Shown here piece after piece: positions 41,813-50,725 of a stretch of 64,000 bases of DNA. Each line of letters begins with the position of its first letter. Position 1 is the first letter of the stretch. Origin of the DNA: Georgenia sp. SYP-B2076 (GTDB lineage: Bacteria > Actinomycetota > Actinomycetes > Actinomycetales > Actinomycetaceae); assembly GCF_003991205.1 (NCBI RefSeq), contig NZ_RXOZ01000012.1, forward strand, positions 1 through 64,000. The letters are read 5' to 3'. The translations under genes were made by a program, and so were the position numbers. The notes beneath the pieces are model-generated. The model saw nothing but the letters and a program-made list of their open reading frames with translations, did no database searches and was not told where the DNA came from.

Positions 41813-43687
41813 ATGTCCCAGATCCACCCCGCCCCGCGTGTCGACGTGGATGCCATCTCCACGATCGAGGAGTACCTGGACCGCTCCGACTGGCGCGTGA
41901 ACGCCAACGCGAACCAGGGCTACTCCCTCGGCGGGATGATGCTCAACACCTCCGGGAAGGTGGTGGCCAACTACTGGCTCAGCAAGGTCTACCCGGCGGC
42001 GGCCGGCACGGCGCACCGCGAGGGGGACCTGCACATCCACGACCTGGACATGTTCGCCGGGTACTGCGCCGGGTGGTCGCTCCGGCGCCTCCTCGAGGAG
42101 GGGTTCAACGGCGTGCCCGGCGCGATCGCCTCGGCGCCGGCCAAGCACTTCTCCGCCGCCGTCGGGCAGATCGTCAACTTCCTCGGGACCCTGCAGAACG
42201 AGTGGGCCGGCGCGCAGGCGTTCAGCTCCTTCGACACCTACATGGCGCCCTTCGTGCGCCTGGACGCGATGACCTACGACCAGGTCCTCCAGGGCGTCCA
42301 GGAGCTCATCTACAACCTGAACGTGCCCTCGCGCTGGGGCACGCAGACGCCGTTCACCAACCTCACCTTCGACTGGACCTGCCCCGACGACCTCGCCGAG
42401 CAGGTGCCCCTGATCGGCGGCGAGCCCTGCGAGTTCTCCTACGGCGAGCTGCAGGCCGAGATGGACATGATCAACCAGGCCTACATGGAGGTGATGACCG
42501 CCGGCGACGCCGACGGGCGCGTGTTCACCTTCCCCATCCCCACGTACAACATCACCAAGGACTTCGACTGGGACAGCGCCAACGCGGAGCGGCTCTTCGC
42601 GATGACCGCGAAGTACGGGCTGCCGTACTTCCAGAACTTCATCAACTCCGAGCTCGACCCCGGCATGATCCGCTCGATGTGCTGCCGCCTCCAGCTGGAC
42701 CTGCGCGAGCTCCTCAAGCGCGGCAACGGCCTGTTCGGCTCGGCGGAGCAGACGGGCTCCGTCGGCGTGGTCACGATCAACACGGGCCGCCTGGGCTACC
42801 TCCTCGCCTCCGACGAGGCCGGTCTCCTCGCCCGTCTCGACGAGCTGATGGACCTCGCGCGCGACACCCTCGAGCTCAAGCGCGTGGTCATCCAGGAGCA
42901 CATCGACGGCGGCCTCTTCCCCTACACCAAGCGGTACCTGGGCACCCTCGACAACCACTTCTCCACCATCGGCGTCAACGGCATGAACGAGATGGTCCGC
43001 AACTTCTCCCGGGACGAGTACGACCTCACCGACCCGCGCGGGCACGCCCTGTGCGTGCGGGTCCTCGACCACGTCCGCGAGCGCATGGTCGAGTTCCAGG
43101 AGGCCACGGGCCACCTGTACAACCTCGAGGCCACCCCGGCCGAGGGCACCACGTACCGCTTCGCGAAGGAGGACCGGAAGCGTTTCCCCGGCATCCTGCA
43201 GGCCGGCACGGAGGCCAACCCGTACTACACGAACTCCTCCCAGCTCCCGGTCGGCTTCACCGACGACCCCTTCGAGGCCCTCGAGCGCCAGGAGGAGCTC
43301 CAGGCTAAGTACACCGGCGGCACCGTGCTCCACCTGTACATGAGCGAGAAGATTTCCTCCGCCGCGGCCTGCAAGGAGCTCGTGCGCCGATCGCTGACGA
43401 GCTTCCGGCTGCCGTACATCACCATCACCCCGACCTTCTCAATCTGCCCGAACCACGGCTACCTCGCCGGCGAGCACGTCACCTGCGAACGGTGCGCCGC
43501 CCAGCACCCGGGCGCCGAGCCGGTCGCGTGCGAGGTCTGGACGCGGGTCATGGGCTACTTCCGGCCGGTGAGCTCGTTCAACATCGGCAAGAAGGGCGAG
43601 TACGCGGAGCGGGAGATGTTCACCGAGGACGCGGCGGGTCGCTCCGACCACGCGCAGGCGCCGCGGGTCCCGGCGCCGGTCGCGTGA
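41813..43687 (+). CDS. nrdD: Anaerobic ribonucleoside-triphosphate reductase, without ATP-cone
   Basis: A 624-residue class III ribonucleotide reductase. It contains HREGDLHIHDLDMF (N-terminal family motif), the active-site region MIRSMCCRLQLDL, the zinc site C545-x12-C558-x2-C561 plus C573, and the C-terminal glycyl-radical region TRVMGYFRPV (G581). The enzyme makes dNTPs without oxygen. The N-terminus starts directly in the catalytic domain, so the ATP-cone that allosterically controls many NrdD enzymes is missing. It is coupled to nrdG by a GTGA overlap and controlled by paired NrdR boxes. Confidence 0.95.
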   Translation: MSQIHPAPRVDVDAISTIEEYLDRSDWRVNANANQGYSLGGMMLNTSGKVVANYWLSKVYPAAAGTAHREGDLHIHDLDMFAGYCAGWSLRRLLEEGFNGVPGAIASAPAKHFSAAVGQIVNFLGTLQNEWAGAQAFSSFDTYMAPFVRLDAMTYDQVLQGVQELIYNLNVPSRWGTQTPFTNLTFDWTCPDDLAEQVPLIGGEPCEFSYGELQAEMDMINQAYMEVMTAGDADGRVFTFPIPTYNITKDFDWDSANAERLFAMTAKYGLPYFQNFINSELDPGMIRSMCCRLQLDLRELLKRGNGLFGSAEQTGSVGVVTINTGRLGYLLASDEAGLLARLDELMDLARDTLELKRVVIQEHIDGGLFPYTKRYLGTLDNHFSTIGVNGMNEMVRNFSRDEYDLTDPRGHALCVRVLDHVRERMVEFQEATGHLYNLEATPAEGTTYRFAKEDRKRFPGILQAGTEANPYYTNSSQLPVGFTDDPFEALERQEELQAKYTGGTVLHLYMSEKISSAAACKELVRRSLTSFRLPYITITPTFSICPNHGYLAGEHVTCERCAAQHPGAEPVACEVWTRVMGYFRPVSSFNIGKKGEYAEREMFTEDAAGRSDHAQAPRVPAPVA

Positions 43688-44658
43688 CGAGCCCGGCGCT
43701 CACTCGCGCGGCGGGCGCCGGCGTGGCGGGCGCTCGCGCGGCGGGCCTGCCGGCGGCCCCTGCCGTCCCCGGATGTCCCACGAATGGTGCCGATGTGACC
43801 CATGAGGCGGCCATGGAGGGCCACGGCGTCACACCGGTCCCGTTCGTGGGGCAATTGGCCAAGGCGCCGACACCACCGCGGCCGGCGCCCCGGCCTGGGG
43901 CCCGGCCGGCGCCCCGGCCTGGGGGCCGGCCGGCGCCCCGGGCGAGGGACCTCCAGGTCGCCGGCATGAGCCGCCTGTCCACCGTCGACTGGCCCGGGCG
44001 GCTGGCGGCGACCCTGTTCCTGCAGGGCTGCCCGTGGGACTGCTCGTACTGCCACAACCCCTCCCTCATCCCGGCCCGCACGCCGGGCGAGATCGGCTGG
44101 GCGGATGTCCTGGCGTTCCTGCGGCGGCGGCGCGGGCTGCTCGACGGGGTGGTCTTCTCCGGCGGTGAGGCCACCCGGCAGGCGGCCCTCGCCCCCGCCA
44201 TCGCGGACGTGCGTGAGCTGGGCTTCGCGGTGGGGCTGCACAGCGCCGGGCCCTACCCGGCCCGGCTGGCGCGCGTGCTGCCGCTGGTGGACTGGGTCGG
44301 CCTGGACATCAAGGCGCTGCCCGAGGACTACCCGGAGGTGGTCCGGCGGGGCGCCTCGGGGCCGAGGGCGTGGGAGAGCCTCGACCTCGTCCTGGCACGC
44401 GGCGTCGACCACGAGATCCGCACGACCGTCTACCCCGGCTCGGCGGCCGCCGGCGGCGCCCTGGAGATCGCCCGGCGCGTGCGCGCGCGGGGGGCGCGCG
44501 CGTTCGCGTTGCAGCAGGCCCGCCCGCAGGGCACCCGGGAGGGCTTCGTGGCCGCGGCCGCCGGCTGGGACGCCGCAGCCTGGGACGCCGAGTGCGCCGC
44601 GATGGCCGCCGAGATGGAGCACCTCGGCTTCGAGCGGTTCACCTACCGGGCCGGCTGA
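43684..44658 (+). CDS. nrdG: Anaerobic ribonucleotide reductase activating protein, with long 5' extension
   Basis: A radical SAM activase that makes the glycyl radical in NrdD. The cluster motif is CPWDCSYCHN (C116, C120, C123), followed by VVFSGGEAT. From the GTG at 43684, which overlaps the nrdD stop, the protein has 324 residues, but the first 86 are unlike NrdG: an Ala-rich part, a region encoded by an 80-bp palindrome (43774-43853) and three Pro/Arg repeats (43881-43940). Normal NrdG similarity begins with DLQVAGMSRLSTVDWPG, so the real start may be near ATG 43966 or a start in the extension. Confidence 0.88.
   Translation: MTSPALTRAAGAGVAGARAAGLPAAPAVPGCPTNGADVTHEAAMEGHGVTPVPFVGQLAKAPTPPRPAPRPGARPAPRPGGRPAPRARDLQVAGMSRLSTVDWPGRLAATLFLQGCPWDCSYCHNPSLIPARTPGEIGWADVLAFLRRRRGLLDGVVFSGGEATRQAALAPAIADVRELGFAVGLHSAGPYPARLARVLPLVDWVGLDIKALPEDYPEVVRRGASGPRAWESLDLVLARGVDHEIRTTVYPGSAAAGGALEIARRVRARGARAFALQQARPQGTREGFVAAAAGWDAAAWDAECAAMAAEMEHLGFERFTYRAG
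43774..43853. repeat. 80-bp imperfect palindrome
   Basis: The arms 43774-43799 and 43828-43853 match in 20 of 26 paired positions, and the centre CCATGG (43811-43816) is itself palindromic. The left arm starts TGTCCCACGAATGG; the complement of the right arm starts TGCCCCACGAACGG. It lies in the poorly conserved 5' part of nrdG. It could be a mobile palindromic element, a processing hairpin or a large operator. Confidence 0.7.
43881..43940 (+). repeat. 24-bp tandem repeats in the nrdG extension
   Basis: GCCGGCGCCCCGGCCTGGGG occurs at 43881 and 43905, and GCCGGCGCCCCG again at 43929: a 24-bp period. In the nrdG frame it encodes repeats of PAPRPGGR. Confidence 0.8.
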
Positions 44659-44661
44659 GCA

Positions 44662-44768
44662 CGCCCCGGGGGTCCGCCGCGCCCCGGGGGTCCGCCGCGC
44701 CCCGGGGTCCGCCGCGCCCCGGGGGTCCGCCGCGCCCCGCGGGCCCGCCGCGGTCCGCGGGACCCGCG
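44662..44768. repeat. 18-bp tandem repeats after nrdG
   Basis: About six units of 17-18 bp with consensus CGCCCCGGGGGTCCGCCG start at 44662, 44680, 44698, 44715, 44733 and 44751, the last two degenerate. They begin three bases after the nrdG stop and fill the gap before the STAS gene promoter. Possible role: 3' end structure. Confidence 0.8.
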
Positions 44769-44862
44769 CCGCCCGGACGTGTCGCGCACCGCGTCACGGC
44801 ACGCCCCCCGTCGCGCCTATCACCCGGACGGGGGGCAGGCGCGCGGAAGTGATCGTGCCACC

Positions 44863-45264
44863 ATGACACCCAAGGTGTTCGGTGATGTGGAGGCGGTACC
44901 TGTGGACCTGTCCGTCTGTCGTCACATGATCGACGGTGTCCTCGTCGTCAGCGCCCGCGGCGAGCTCGACGGCGGCACGGCCGAGCGGCTCAGCGACGAG
45001 CTCGAGCTCGCCCTGGACACCATGCCCGCCGCGATCGTGGTCAACCTCGGCGACGTGACGTTCATCGACTCCACCGGCGTGCACGCCGTCATGCGCAAGC
45101 GCGCCGCGATGGCCTCGCTCGAGACGAGCCTGCACGTGGTCGCCACCTGCGACCAGGTGCGCAGCGTCTTCGGCATGACCGGCATGGCAGACGGCCTGCC
45201 CCTGCACCGCACCCTCGCGGACGCGCTCATCGCAGTCGCCGTGCCCGGCCCCGGGACCTCGTAG
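44863..45264 (+). CDS. STAS domain protein (anti-sigma factor antagonist type)
   Basis: A 133-residue single-domain STAS protein. VLVVSARGELDGGTAERLSD is the first strand-helix unit, and VTFIDSTGVHAV holds the phosphorylatable serine (S70 in DST), as in SpoIIAA/RsbV. Such proteins bind an anti-sigma kinase and release a sigma factor. No kinase or sigma gene lies nearby, so the partner is elsewhere. ATG 44863 is used; the ribosome site is weak. Confidence 0.88.
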   Translation: MTPKVFGDVEAVPVDLSVCRHMIDGVLVVSARGELDGGTAERLSDELELALDTMPAAIVVNLGDVTFIDSTGVHAVMRKRAAMASLETSLHVVATCDQVRSVFGMTGMADGLPLHRTLADALIAVAVPGPGTS

Positions 45265-45324
45265 CAACCGTTGCCCGGCAAATCCGGCAAGCCCGTTTCC
45301 TGGGCCACGCCCCCCAGACGCGGG

Positions 45325-45372
45325 TAGGCTCCCGTGACACCTGCCGCCCGGCCACCACTGACGCACCGGGCG
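45325..45372 (+). promoter_or_regulatory. hppA promoter and leader hairpin
   Basis: TAGGCT at 45325-45330 is a good -10. The leader of about 60 bases contains CGCCCGG (45345-45351) and CCGGGCG (45366-45372), a 7-bp stem with a 14-base loop, then the ribosome site GGAGGG before ATG 45398. Confidence 0.5.
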
Positions 45373-45397
45373 CCTTCTGCACTGCCTTGGAGGGCGG

Positions 45398-47848
45398 ATG
45401 CTCGAGCTGGGGGCCACGAGCCTGGTCATCGTCGGAACCATCGCGGGGATTGCGGTCGTCGCGCTCGTCATCGCCGTCGTGCTGCGCCGCCAGGTGCTCA
45501 CGGCCGGCGAGGGCACACCACGGATGCAAGAGATCGCGGGCGCCATCCAGGAGGGTGCCCGCGCCTACCTGCGGCGGCAGTTCCGCACCCTCGCCATCTT
45601 CGCCGTCGTCGTCTTCGGGCTGCTCTTCCTCCTGCCGGCCGACGGCGGGATCAAGCTCGGCCGGGCGATCGCCTTCCTCTTCGGCGCCGGTTTCTCCGCC
45701 GCGATCGGCTACCTCGGCATGTCGCTCGCCGTGCGCGCGAACGTGCGGGTCGCCGCGGCGGCGACCCAACCGAACGGCCGCGCCGAGGGGGCGCGGATCG
45801 CGTTCCGCACGGGCGGCGTGGTCGGCATGTGCGTGGTGGGCCTGGGCCTGCTGGGCGCCTCCGGCGTCGTGCTCATCTACCGGGGCGACGCCCCGGCCGT
45901 GCTCGAGGGCTTCGGCTTCGGCGCGGCCCTGCTGGCGATGTTCATGCGGGTCGGCGGCGGCATCTTCACCAAGGCCGCCGACGTCGGCGCGGACCTCGTG
46001 GGCAAGGTCGAGCAGGGCATCCCCGAGGACGACCCCCGCAACGCCGCCACCATCGCTGACAACGTGGGCGACAACGTCGGCGACTGCGCCGGCATGGCCG
46101 CGGACCTCTTCGAGTCGTACGCCGTCATGCTCGTGGCCTCCCTCATCCTGGGCAAGGCGGCGATGGGCGAGCAGGGCCTGATCCTGCCGCTGATCGTCAC
46201 CGCGATGGGGGCCGTCGTCGCCGTCCTCGGCGTCGTGATCACGCGGGTGCGCGGCAACGAGTCCGGGCTGCGCGCCATCAACCGCGGGTTCTACATCTCC
46301 GCGCTCGTCGGCGTGGTCCTCGCCGCCGTCGGCGCCTACGCCTACCTGCCCGCGACGTTCGCGGCGATCCCCGGCGTGAGCGAGGAGCTGAGCACCCACA
46401 CCGGCGACCCGCGGCTGACCGTCTCCCTCGCCGTCCTGATCGGCGTCGTCCTCGCCGGGATCATCCTGTGGCTCACCGGGTACTTCACCGGCACCACCGC
46501 CACGCCCACGCGCCGGGTGGCGGCGACCTCCCGCACCGGCGCGGCCACCGTGGTCCTCGCCGGCATCGGGGTGGGCTTCCAGTCCGCGGTGTACACGGCG
46601 GGCATCATCGCCGCCGCCATCTGCGGCGTGTTCCTCCTCTCCGGTGGGTCCACCTGGCTCGCCCTGTTCCTCGTCGCCCTGGCCGGCTGCGGCCTGCTCA
46701 CCACCGTCGGCGTCATCGTGGCGATGGACACCTTCGGCCCGGTCAGCGACAACGCGCAGGGCATCGCCGAGATGTCCGGCGAGGTCGACGAAGCCGGCGC
46801 GCAGGTCCTCACCGACCTCGACGCCGTCGGCAACACCACGAAGGCCGTGACCAAGGGCATCGCCATCGCGACGGCGGTGCTCGCGGCCACCGCCCTGTTC
46901 GGCTCCTACGCCGACGCCGTCGCGCAGGCGCTCGCCGAGATCCGCGACGCGGGCACGCAGGCCGCCGACGGCCTCATCGGCGCGATGCTCAGCTACGAGA
47001 TCATCTCCCCGGTCACGCTCGTGGGCGTGATCCTCGGCGGGGCCACCGTGTTCCTCTTCTCGGGCCTCGCGATCGACGCCGTCACCCGGGCCGCGGGGGC
47101 GATCGTCTTCGAGGTGCGCCGCCAGTTCCGGGACAACCCGGGGATCATGACCGGCCAGACGCGGCCCGAGTACGCCAGGGTCGTGGACATCTGCACCCGC
47201 GACTCGCTCAAGGAGCTGGCCACGCCCGGGCTGCTCGCGGCCTTCGCGCCCATCGCCGTGGGCTTCGGCCTCGGCGTCGGCCCCCTGGCCGGCTTCCTCG
47301 CCGGCGCGATCGGCGCCGGCGTCCTCATGGCCGTCTTCCTCGCCAACTCCGGCGGGTCCTGGGACAACGCCAAGAAGATCGTCGAGGACGGCCACTTCGG
47401 CGGCAAGGGCTCGCCCGCGCACGCGGCGGTCGTCATCGGCGACACGGTCGGCGACCCCTTCAAGGACACCGCGGGCCCGGCGATCAACCCGCTGATCAAG
47501 GTGATGAACCTCGTCGCGCTGCTCATCGCGCCCGCCGTCGTCCAGCTCTCCGTGCCGGCCGGCGCCAACCACGGGGTCCGCATCGGGATCGCCCTGGTCG
47601 CCGCGGCGATCGCGTTCGGTGCCGTCCTCGCCTCCCGGCGGCGGGCGGGCCGCACCGACCACGAGCACCGGAGCGACGCGCACGCGGCGCCCGCGCCGGT
47701 CCACCACGCCGAGGAGGAGAGCAGCACCGCGGCCGTCCCCGCGTCGACCGAGCGCCGGTCCGTGACGGCAGCGACGGAGGCGACGCCGGCGCCGGCGAGC
47801 CGGCCCGTGACCGCGACGCCGCGGGGTGAGGAGCACGCGCCCCGGTGA
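45398..47848 (+). CDS. hppA: K+-insensitive H+-translocating membrane pyrophosphatase
   Basis: An 816-residue pump of about 16 membrane helices that couples pyrophosphate hydrolysis to proton export. Substrate motifs are DVGADLVGKVEQGIPEDDPR, TIADNVGDNVGDCAGMAADL and GDTVGDPFKDTAGPAINPL. The K+-independence signature is present as GNTTKAVTKG (lysine in the position that is alanine in K+-dependent enzymes). The last 75 residues are a His/Ala/Pro-rich hydrophilic tail longer than in most homologues. Confidence 0.96.
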   Translation: MLELGATSLVIVGTIAGIAVVALVIAVVLRRQVLTAGEGTPRMQEIAGAIQEGARAYLRRQFRTLAIFAVVVFGLLFLLPADGGIKLGRAIAFLFGAGFSAAIGYLGMSLAVRANVRVAAAATQPNGRAEGARIAFRTGGVVGMCVVGLGLLGASGVVLIYRGDAPAVLEGFGFGAALLAMFMRVGGGIFTKAADVGADLVGKVEQGIPEDDPRNAATIADNVGDNVGDCAGMAADLFESYAVMLVASLILGKAAMGEQGLILPLIVTAMGAVVAVLGVVITRVRGNESGLRAINRGFYISALVGVVLAAVGAYAYLPATFAAIPGVSEELSTHTGDPRLTVSLAVLIGVVLAGIILWLTGYFTGTTATPTRRVAATSRTGAATVVLAGIGVGFQSAVYTAGIIAAAICGVFLLSGGSTWLALFLVALAGCGLLTTVGVIVAMDTFGPVSDNAQGIAEMSGEVDEAGAQVLTDLDAVGNTTKAVTKGIAIATAVLAATALFGSYADAVAQALAEIRDAGTQAADGLIGAMLSYEIISPVTLVGVILGGATVFLFSGLAIDAVTRAAGAIVFEVRRQFRDNPGIMTGQTRPEYARVVDICTRDSLKELATPGLLAAFAPIAVGFGLGVGPLAGFLAGAIGAGVLMAVFLANSGGSWDNAKKIVEDGHFGGKGSPAHAAVVIGDTVGDPFKDTAGPAINPLIKVMNLVALLIAPAVVQLSVPAGANHGVRIGIALVAAAIAFGAVLASRRRAGRTDHEHRSDAHAAPAPVHHAEEESSTAAVPASTERRSVTAATEATPAPASRPVTATPRGEEHAPR

Positions 47849-47892
47849 GGGCACGCCGCGCGTCCGGCCCCGCGGCGTCATAGGTTCTGGCC

Positions 47893-48624
47893 ATGGGTGC
47901 CACTGAGCTGCTGCTGGTCCGTCACGGGGAGAGCGCCGGCAACGTCGCCGCGAACCGCGCCACGTCGTCGGGCGCCGAGACCATCGAGGTCCCAGCCCGC
48001 GACGCCGACGTCGAGCTGTCCGAGAACGGGACCGAGCAGGCGCGGGCGCTGGGGGCCTGGCTGCGTGACCTGCCCGCGGGCCGCACCCCGCAGGCGGTGT
48101 GGTCCTCGCCGTACCGCCGGGCCAGCGACACGGCCCGCACCGCCCTGGGCGAGGCCGGGCTCGACCTGCCCGTGCACCTGGACGAGCGGCTGCGCGACCG
48201 CGACCTGGGCATCACCGACACCCTGACCTGGGCGGGCGTCCAGGCCCGCTACCCCGAGGAGGCGCGCCGGCGCGAGTGGCTCGGGAAGTTCTACCACCGC
48301 CCGCCCGGCGGGGAGTCCTGGGCGGACGTCGCGCTGCGCGTCCGGGCCGTCCTGGCCGACCTCGAGCGGCAGGAGAGCCACGAGCGGCTCATGGTGACCT
48401 GCCACGACGTCGTCATCCTCGTCTTCCGCTACGTCTGCGAGGGGTTGGACGAGGCGGGCGTCCTCGAGATCGCCCGCACCCAGGGCGTGCGCAACGCCGC
48501 GGTGACCCGGCTCGTCCGCACCGACGGCGAGTGGCAGGTGGCTGACTACAACCTCGACACCCACCTCGCCGAGAGCGCTGCGAGGGTCACCGCGGAGCCG
48601 AGCGTGTCGGAGCGGGACGCATGA
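47893..48624 (+). CDS. Histidine phosphatase family protein
   Basis: A 243-residue phosphoglycerate-mutase-like phosphatase. LLLVRHGESAGNVAANR carries the RHG catalytic histidine and ends with MVTCHDVVILVFRYV holding the second catalytic histidine; SSPYRRASDTARTAL is the third family motif. The substrate is unknown. TAGGTT (47881-47886) six bases before the ATG predicts a leaderless mRNA. Its TGA overlaps the ATG of the NAD(P)HX dehydratase gene, so the two are coupled. Confidence 0.92.
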   Translation: MGATELLLVRHGESAGNVAANRATSSGAETIEVPARDADVELSENGTEQARALGAWLRDLPAGRTPQAVWSSPYRRASDTARTALGEAGLDLPVHLDERLRDRDLGITDTLTWAGVQARYPEEARRREWLGKFYHRPPGGESWADVALRVRAVLADLERQESHERLMVTCHDVVILVFRYVCEGLDEAGVLEIARTQGVRNAAVTRLVRTDGEWQVADYNLDTHLAESAARVTAEPSVSERDA

Positions 48625-49487
48625 GCACCGAGCCGATCACCCCCACGCTCCTGCGCGGCTGGGCGCTGCCGTCGCCGAGCGGGTCGAAGTACGGGCGCGG
48701 GCAGGTGCTCGTCGTGGGCGGCGCGCGGGCCACGCCCGGCGCGGTGCTGCTGGCGGGGCTGGCGGCCCTGCGGGTGGGCGCCGGCCGGCTCTCCCTGGCG
48801 GTCGCGTCCTCCGTCGCGGGCACCCTCGCGGTCGCGGTGCCCGAGGCGGGCGTGCGCGGCCTGCCGGAGGACGACGGCGGCGACGTGCGCGGCACCGGGC
48901 TCGGCGTGATCGCGAGCGACCTCGAGCGCGCCGACGCCGTGCTGGTCGGCCCCGGCCTGGGCGAGCCCGAGGGGGCCCGCGCGCTGCTGACCGGCCTCGC
49001 CGCCCGCATGCCCGAGACCACCCCTGTGCTGCTGGACGCCTTCGCCCTGGGCGTGCTGCCCGGGTTGGGCGAGGTGCGCGAGGCCCTGCACGGTCGGCTC
49101 GTGCTGACCCCCAACCTCGCGGAGGCCGCCCGGCTGCTGGAGGTCGAGGAGATCGACGACGACGACGTGCAGGACGCCGTCGCCGAGCTGGCGGAGCGCT
49201 ACGGCGCCGTGGTTTCCTGCCGCGGCCTGGTCAGCGACGGGGACTGGATGTGGGAGGCGACCACCGGTCACTCGGGGCTGGGCACCTCGGGCAGCGGCGA
49301 CGTGCTGGCTGGCGCCATGGCCGGCCTGATCGCCCGGGGCGCCGGGGCCGCCCAGGCCGCGGTGTGGGGGACCCACCTGCACGCCAGCGCCGGGGACTCG
49401 CTGACCGCCAGCGTCGGGAAGGTGGGGTTCCTCGCCCGCGAGCTGCTCGACGAGCTCCCGCGGCTGCTCCACGAGCTGAGCGCCTGA
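48621..49487 (+). CDS. nnrD: ADP-dependent NAD(P)H-hydrate dehydratase
   Basis: A 288-residue YjeF C-terminal (NnrD/CARKD) protein that repairs hydrated NADH and NADPH. Features are KYGRGQVLVVGGARATPGAV (nucleotide loop), VLVGPGLG, LTPNLAEAARLL and TGHSGLGTSGSGDVLAGAMA (anion-hole with the catalytic aspartate). The N-terminal epimerase domain found fused in some bacteria is absent. It overlaps the histidine phosphatase gene by four bases. Confidence 0.94.
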   Translation: MSTEPITPTLLRGWALPSPSGSKYGRGQVLVVGGARATPGAVLLAGLAALRVGAGRLSLAVASSVAGTLAVAVPEAGVRGLPEDDGGDVRGTGLGVIASDLERADAVLVGPGLGEPEGARALLTGLAARMPETTPVLLDAFALGVLPGLGEVREALHGRLVLTPNLAEAARLLEVEEIDDDDVQDAVAELAERYGAVVSCRGLVSDGDWMWEATTGHSGLGTSGSGDVLAGAMAGLIARGAGAAQAAVWGTHLHASAGDSLTASVGKVGFLARELLDELPRLLHELSA

Positions 49488-49645
49488 TCCGCCCGCGCCG
49501 GCCGGGGTAACGCGCCAGTAACGGCCCCACCGTACGGTCAGCCGCGCACCCGCGGCGGGGCGTGGACGGCACGAGCTGCGCCCGCCCGGGCTGACTGTGC
49601 CGCCGGGCTCGGCCGCATGCCGCACCCGCGGGGAGGTGGTCCGCG

Positions 49646-50422
49646 ATGGCCAGGGCAGGTTCCCCGGAGCCGGTCCGCGCTCACCGGCCCGTGGACGATG
49701 TCGGCGTCCCGGCCCTGCGGTCCGCCGACCGGGCGATGCTGCGCCTGGGCGCCGTGGCGATCGTGGCCGGGATCGTGCTGCAGGTCGTCATGGAGGCGCT
49801 GCACCCGTCCCGAGAAAATCCCAACGACTCCGCCGCGGCCTTCGCGGAGTACGCCCGCTCCGGCGTGTGGACGGCGGTCCACATCGGACAGTTCCTCGCC
49901 GCGCTGCTCATCGTCCTGGCCCTCGTCGCCCTGGCCGGGTCCCTGGCCCGCCAGCCAGGGACGGCCGGCGCGCTCGCGATGGTCGCCCGGGTCACGGCGG
50001 TGCTGGTCGCCGGGGTTTTCGCCGTGCAGATGGCCGTCGACGGCGTCGCCCTCAAGGCCGCGATCCACGCGTGGCTCGCCGCGCCGGCGGCCGACAGGGC
50101 GGCGGCGTTCCTCGTGGCCGAGGGCGTCCGCGCGCTCGAGAAGGCGCTCAGCGGCTTCTTCCATCTCCTCAACGGCACGACGCTGCTGGCCCTCGGACTC
50201 TCCATGACGCTCGGCCGCAGCTACAGCCGGGGGCTTGGCGTGCTCGGCGCCGTCGCCGGCCTCGCCCTCCTCGTCGGAGGAGTCGTGACGGCACACACCG
50301 GTTTCTCCATGGCCGCGGGGCGGGTGCTGCTGCCGGCGACCGTCCTCACCTTCCTGTACCTGCTCGGCGCGAGCGTCGCGATGTGGCGGCACGGCACGGC
50401 GGCCGCGCAGAGCCCGTCATGA
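49646..50422 (+). CDS. Hypothetical multi-pass membrane protein
   Basis: A 258-residue protein with about seven hydrophobic helices (for example LGAVAIVAGIVLQVVMEAL and FLAALLIVLALVALAGSLAR). The conserved-looking segment MEALHPSRENPNDSAAAFAE lies between the first two helices and an extracytoplasmic loop follows. No family recognised with certainty. ATG 49646 follows GGAGGTGG. Its stop overlaps the ATG of the decayed DUF1304 gene, with which it formed an operon. Confidence 0.7.
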   Translation: MARAGSPEPVRAHRPVDDVGVPALRSADRAMLRLGAVAIVAGIVLQVVMEALHPSRENPNDSAAAFAEYARSGVWTAVHIGQFLAALLIVLALVALAGSLARQPGTAGALAMVARVTAVLVAGVFAVQMAVDGVALKAAIHAWLAAPAADRAAAFLVAEGVRALEKALSGFFHLLNGTTLLALGLSMTLGRSYSRGLGVLGAVAGLALLVGGVVTAHTGFSMAAGRVLLPATVLTFLYLLGASVAMWRHGTAAAQSPS

Positions 50423-50679
50423 ACGTGGTGGCCCAGGTGTTCGCGGGTCTGACGGCCGTCATGCTGCTCGTGGTCGGCGTGCTGGAGATCGCGTGCCACG
50501 GTGATCAGCGGCTCCACAGCATCTTCCTGATCCGCCCGCAGGACGTGCGGGCGGTGGGCGGTCAACGTCGGCGCCTACAACCTGTGCTTCGGCGTGGCTC
50601 CGAGCACCGGCTCTCGCTCAGCGCCCTCGGTGAGAGCATCCCACCCGCCATAGCTCTGGCCGCCATGCTCCTCACCTGA
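50419..50679 (+). pseudogene. Decayed DUF1304 family membrane protein gene
   Basis: The frame starts like a DUF1304 protein (VVAQVFAGLTAVMLLVVGVL, then RLHSIFLIRPQDVRA). After an apparent extra G at 50553/50554 the next frame continues the expected sequence WAVNVGAYNLCFGVA. A deletion of roughly 100 bases must follow, because the original frame resumes with the family's end, SEHRLSLSALGESIPPAIAL. The open frame of 86 residues therefore encodes a nonsense middle and the gene is broken. The frameshift alone could be a sequencing error; the missing middle could not. Confidence 0.8.
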
Positions 50680-50725
50680 GGCCGGCGGCCACGAACGCGC
50701 GACGGCGCTCCTTAGGCTCGTCCCC

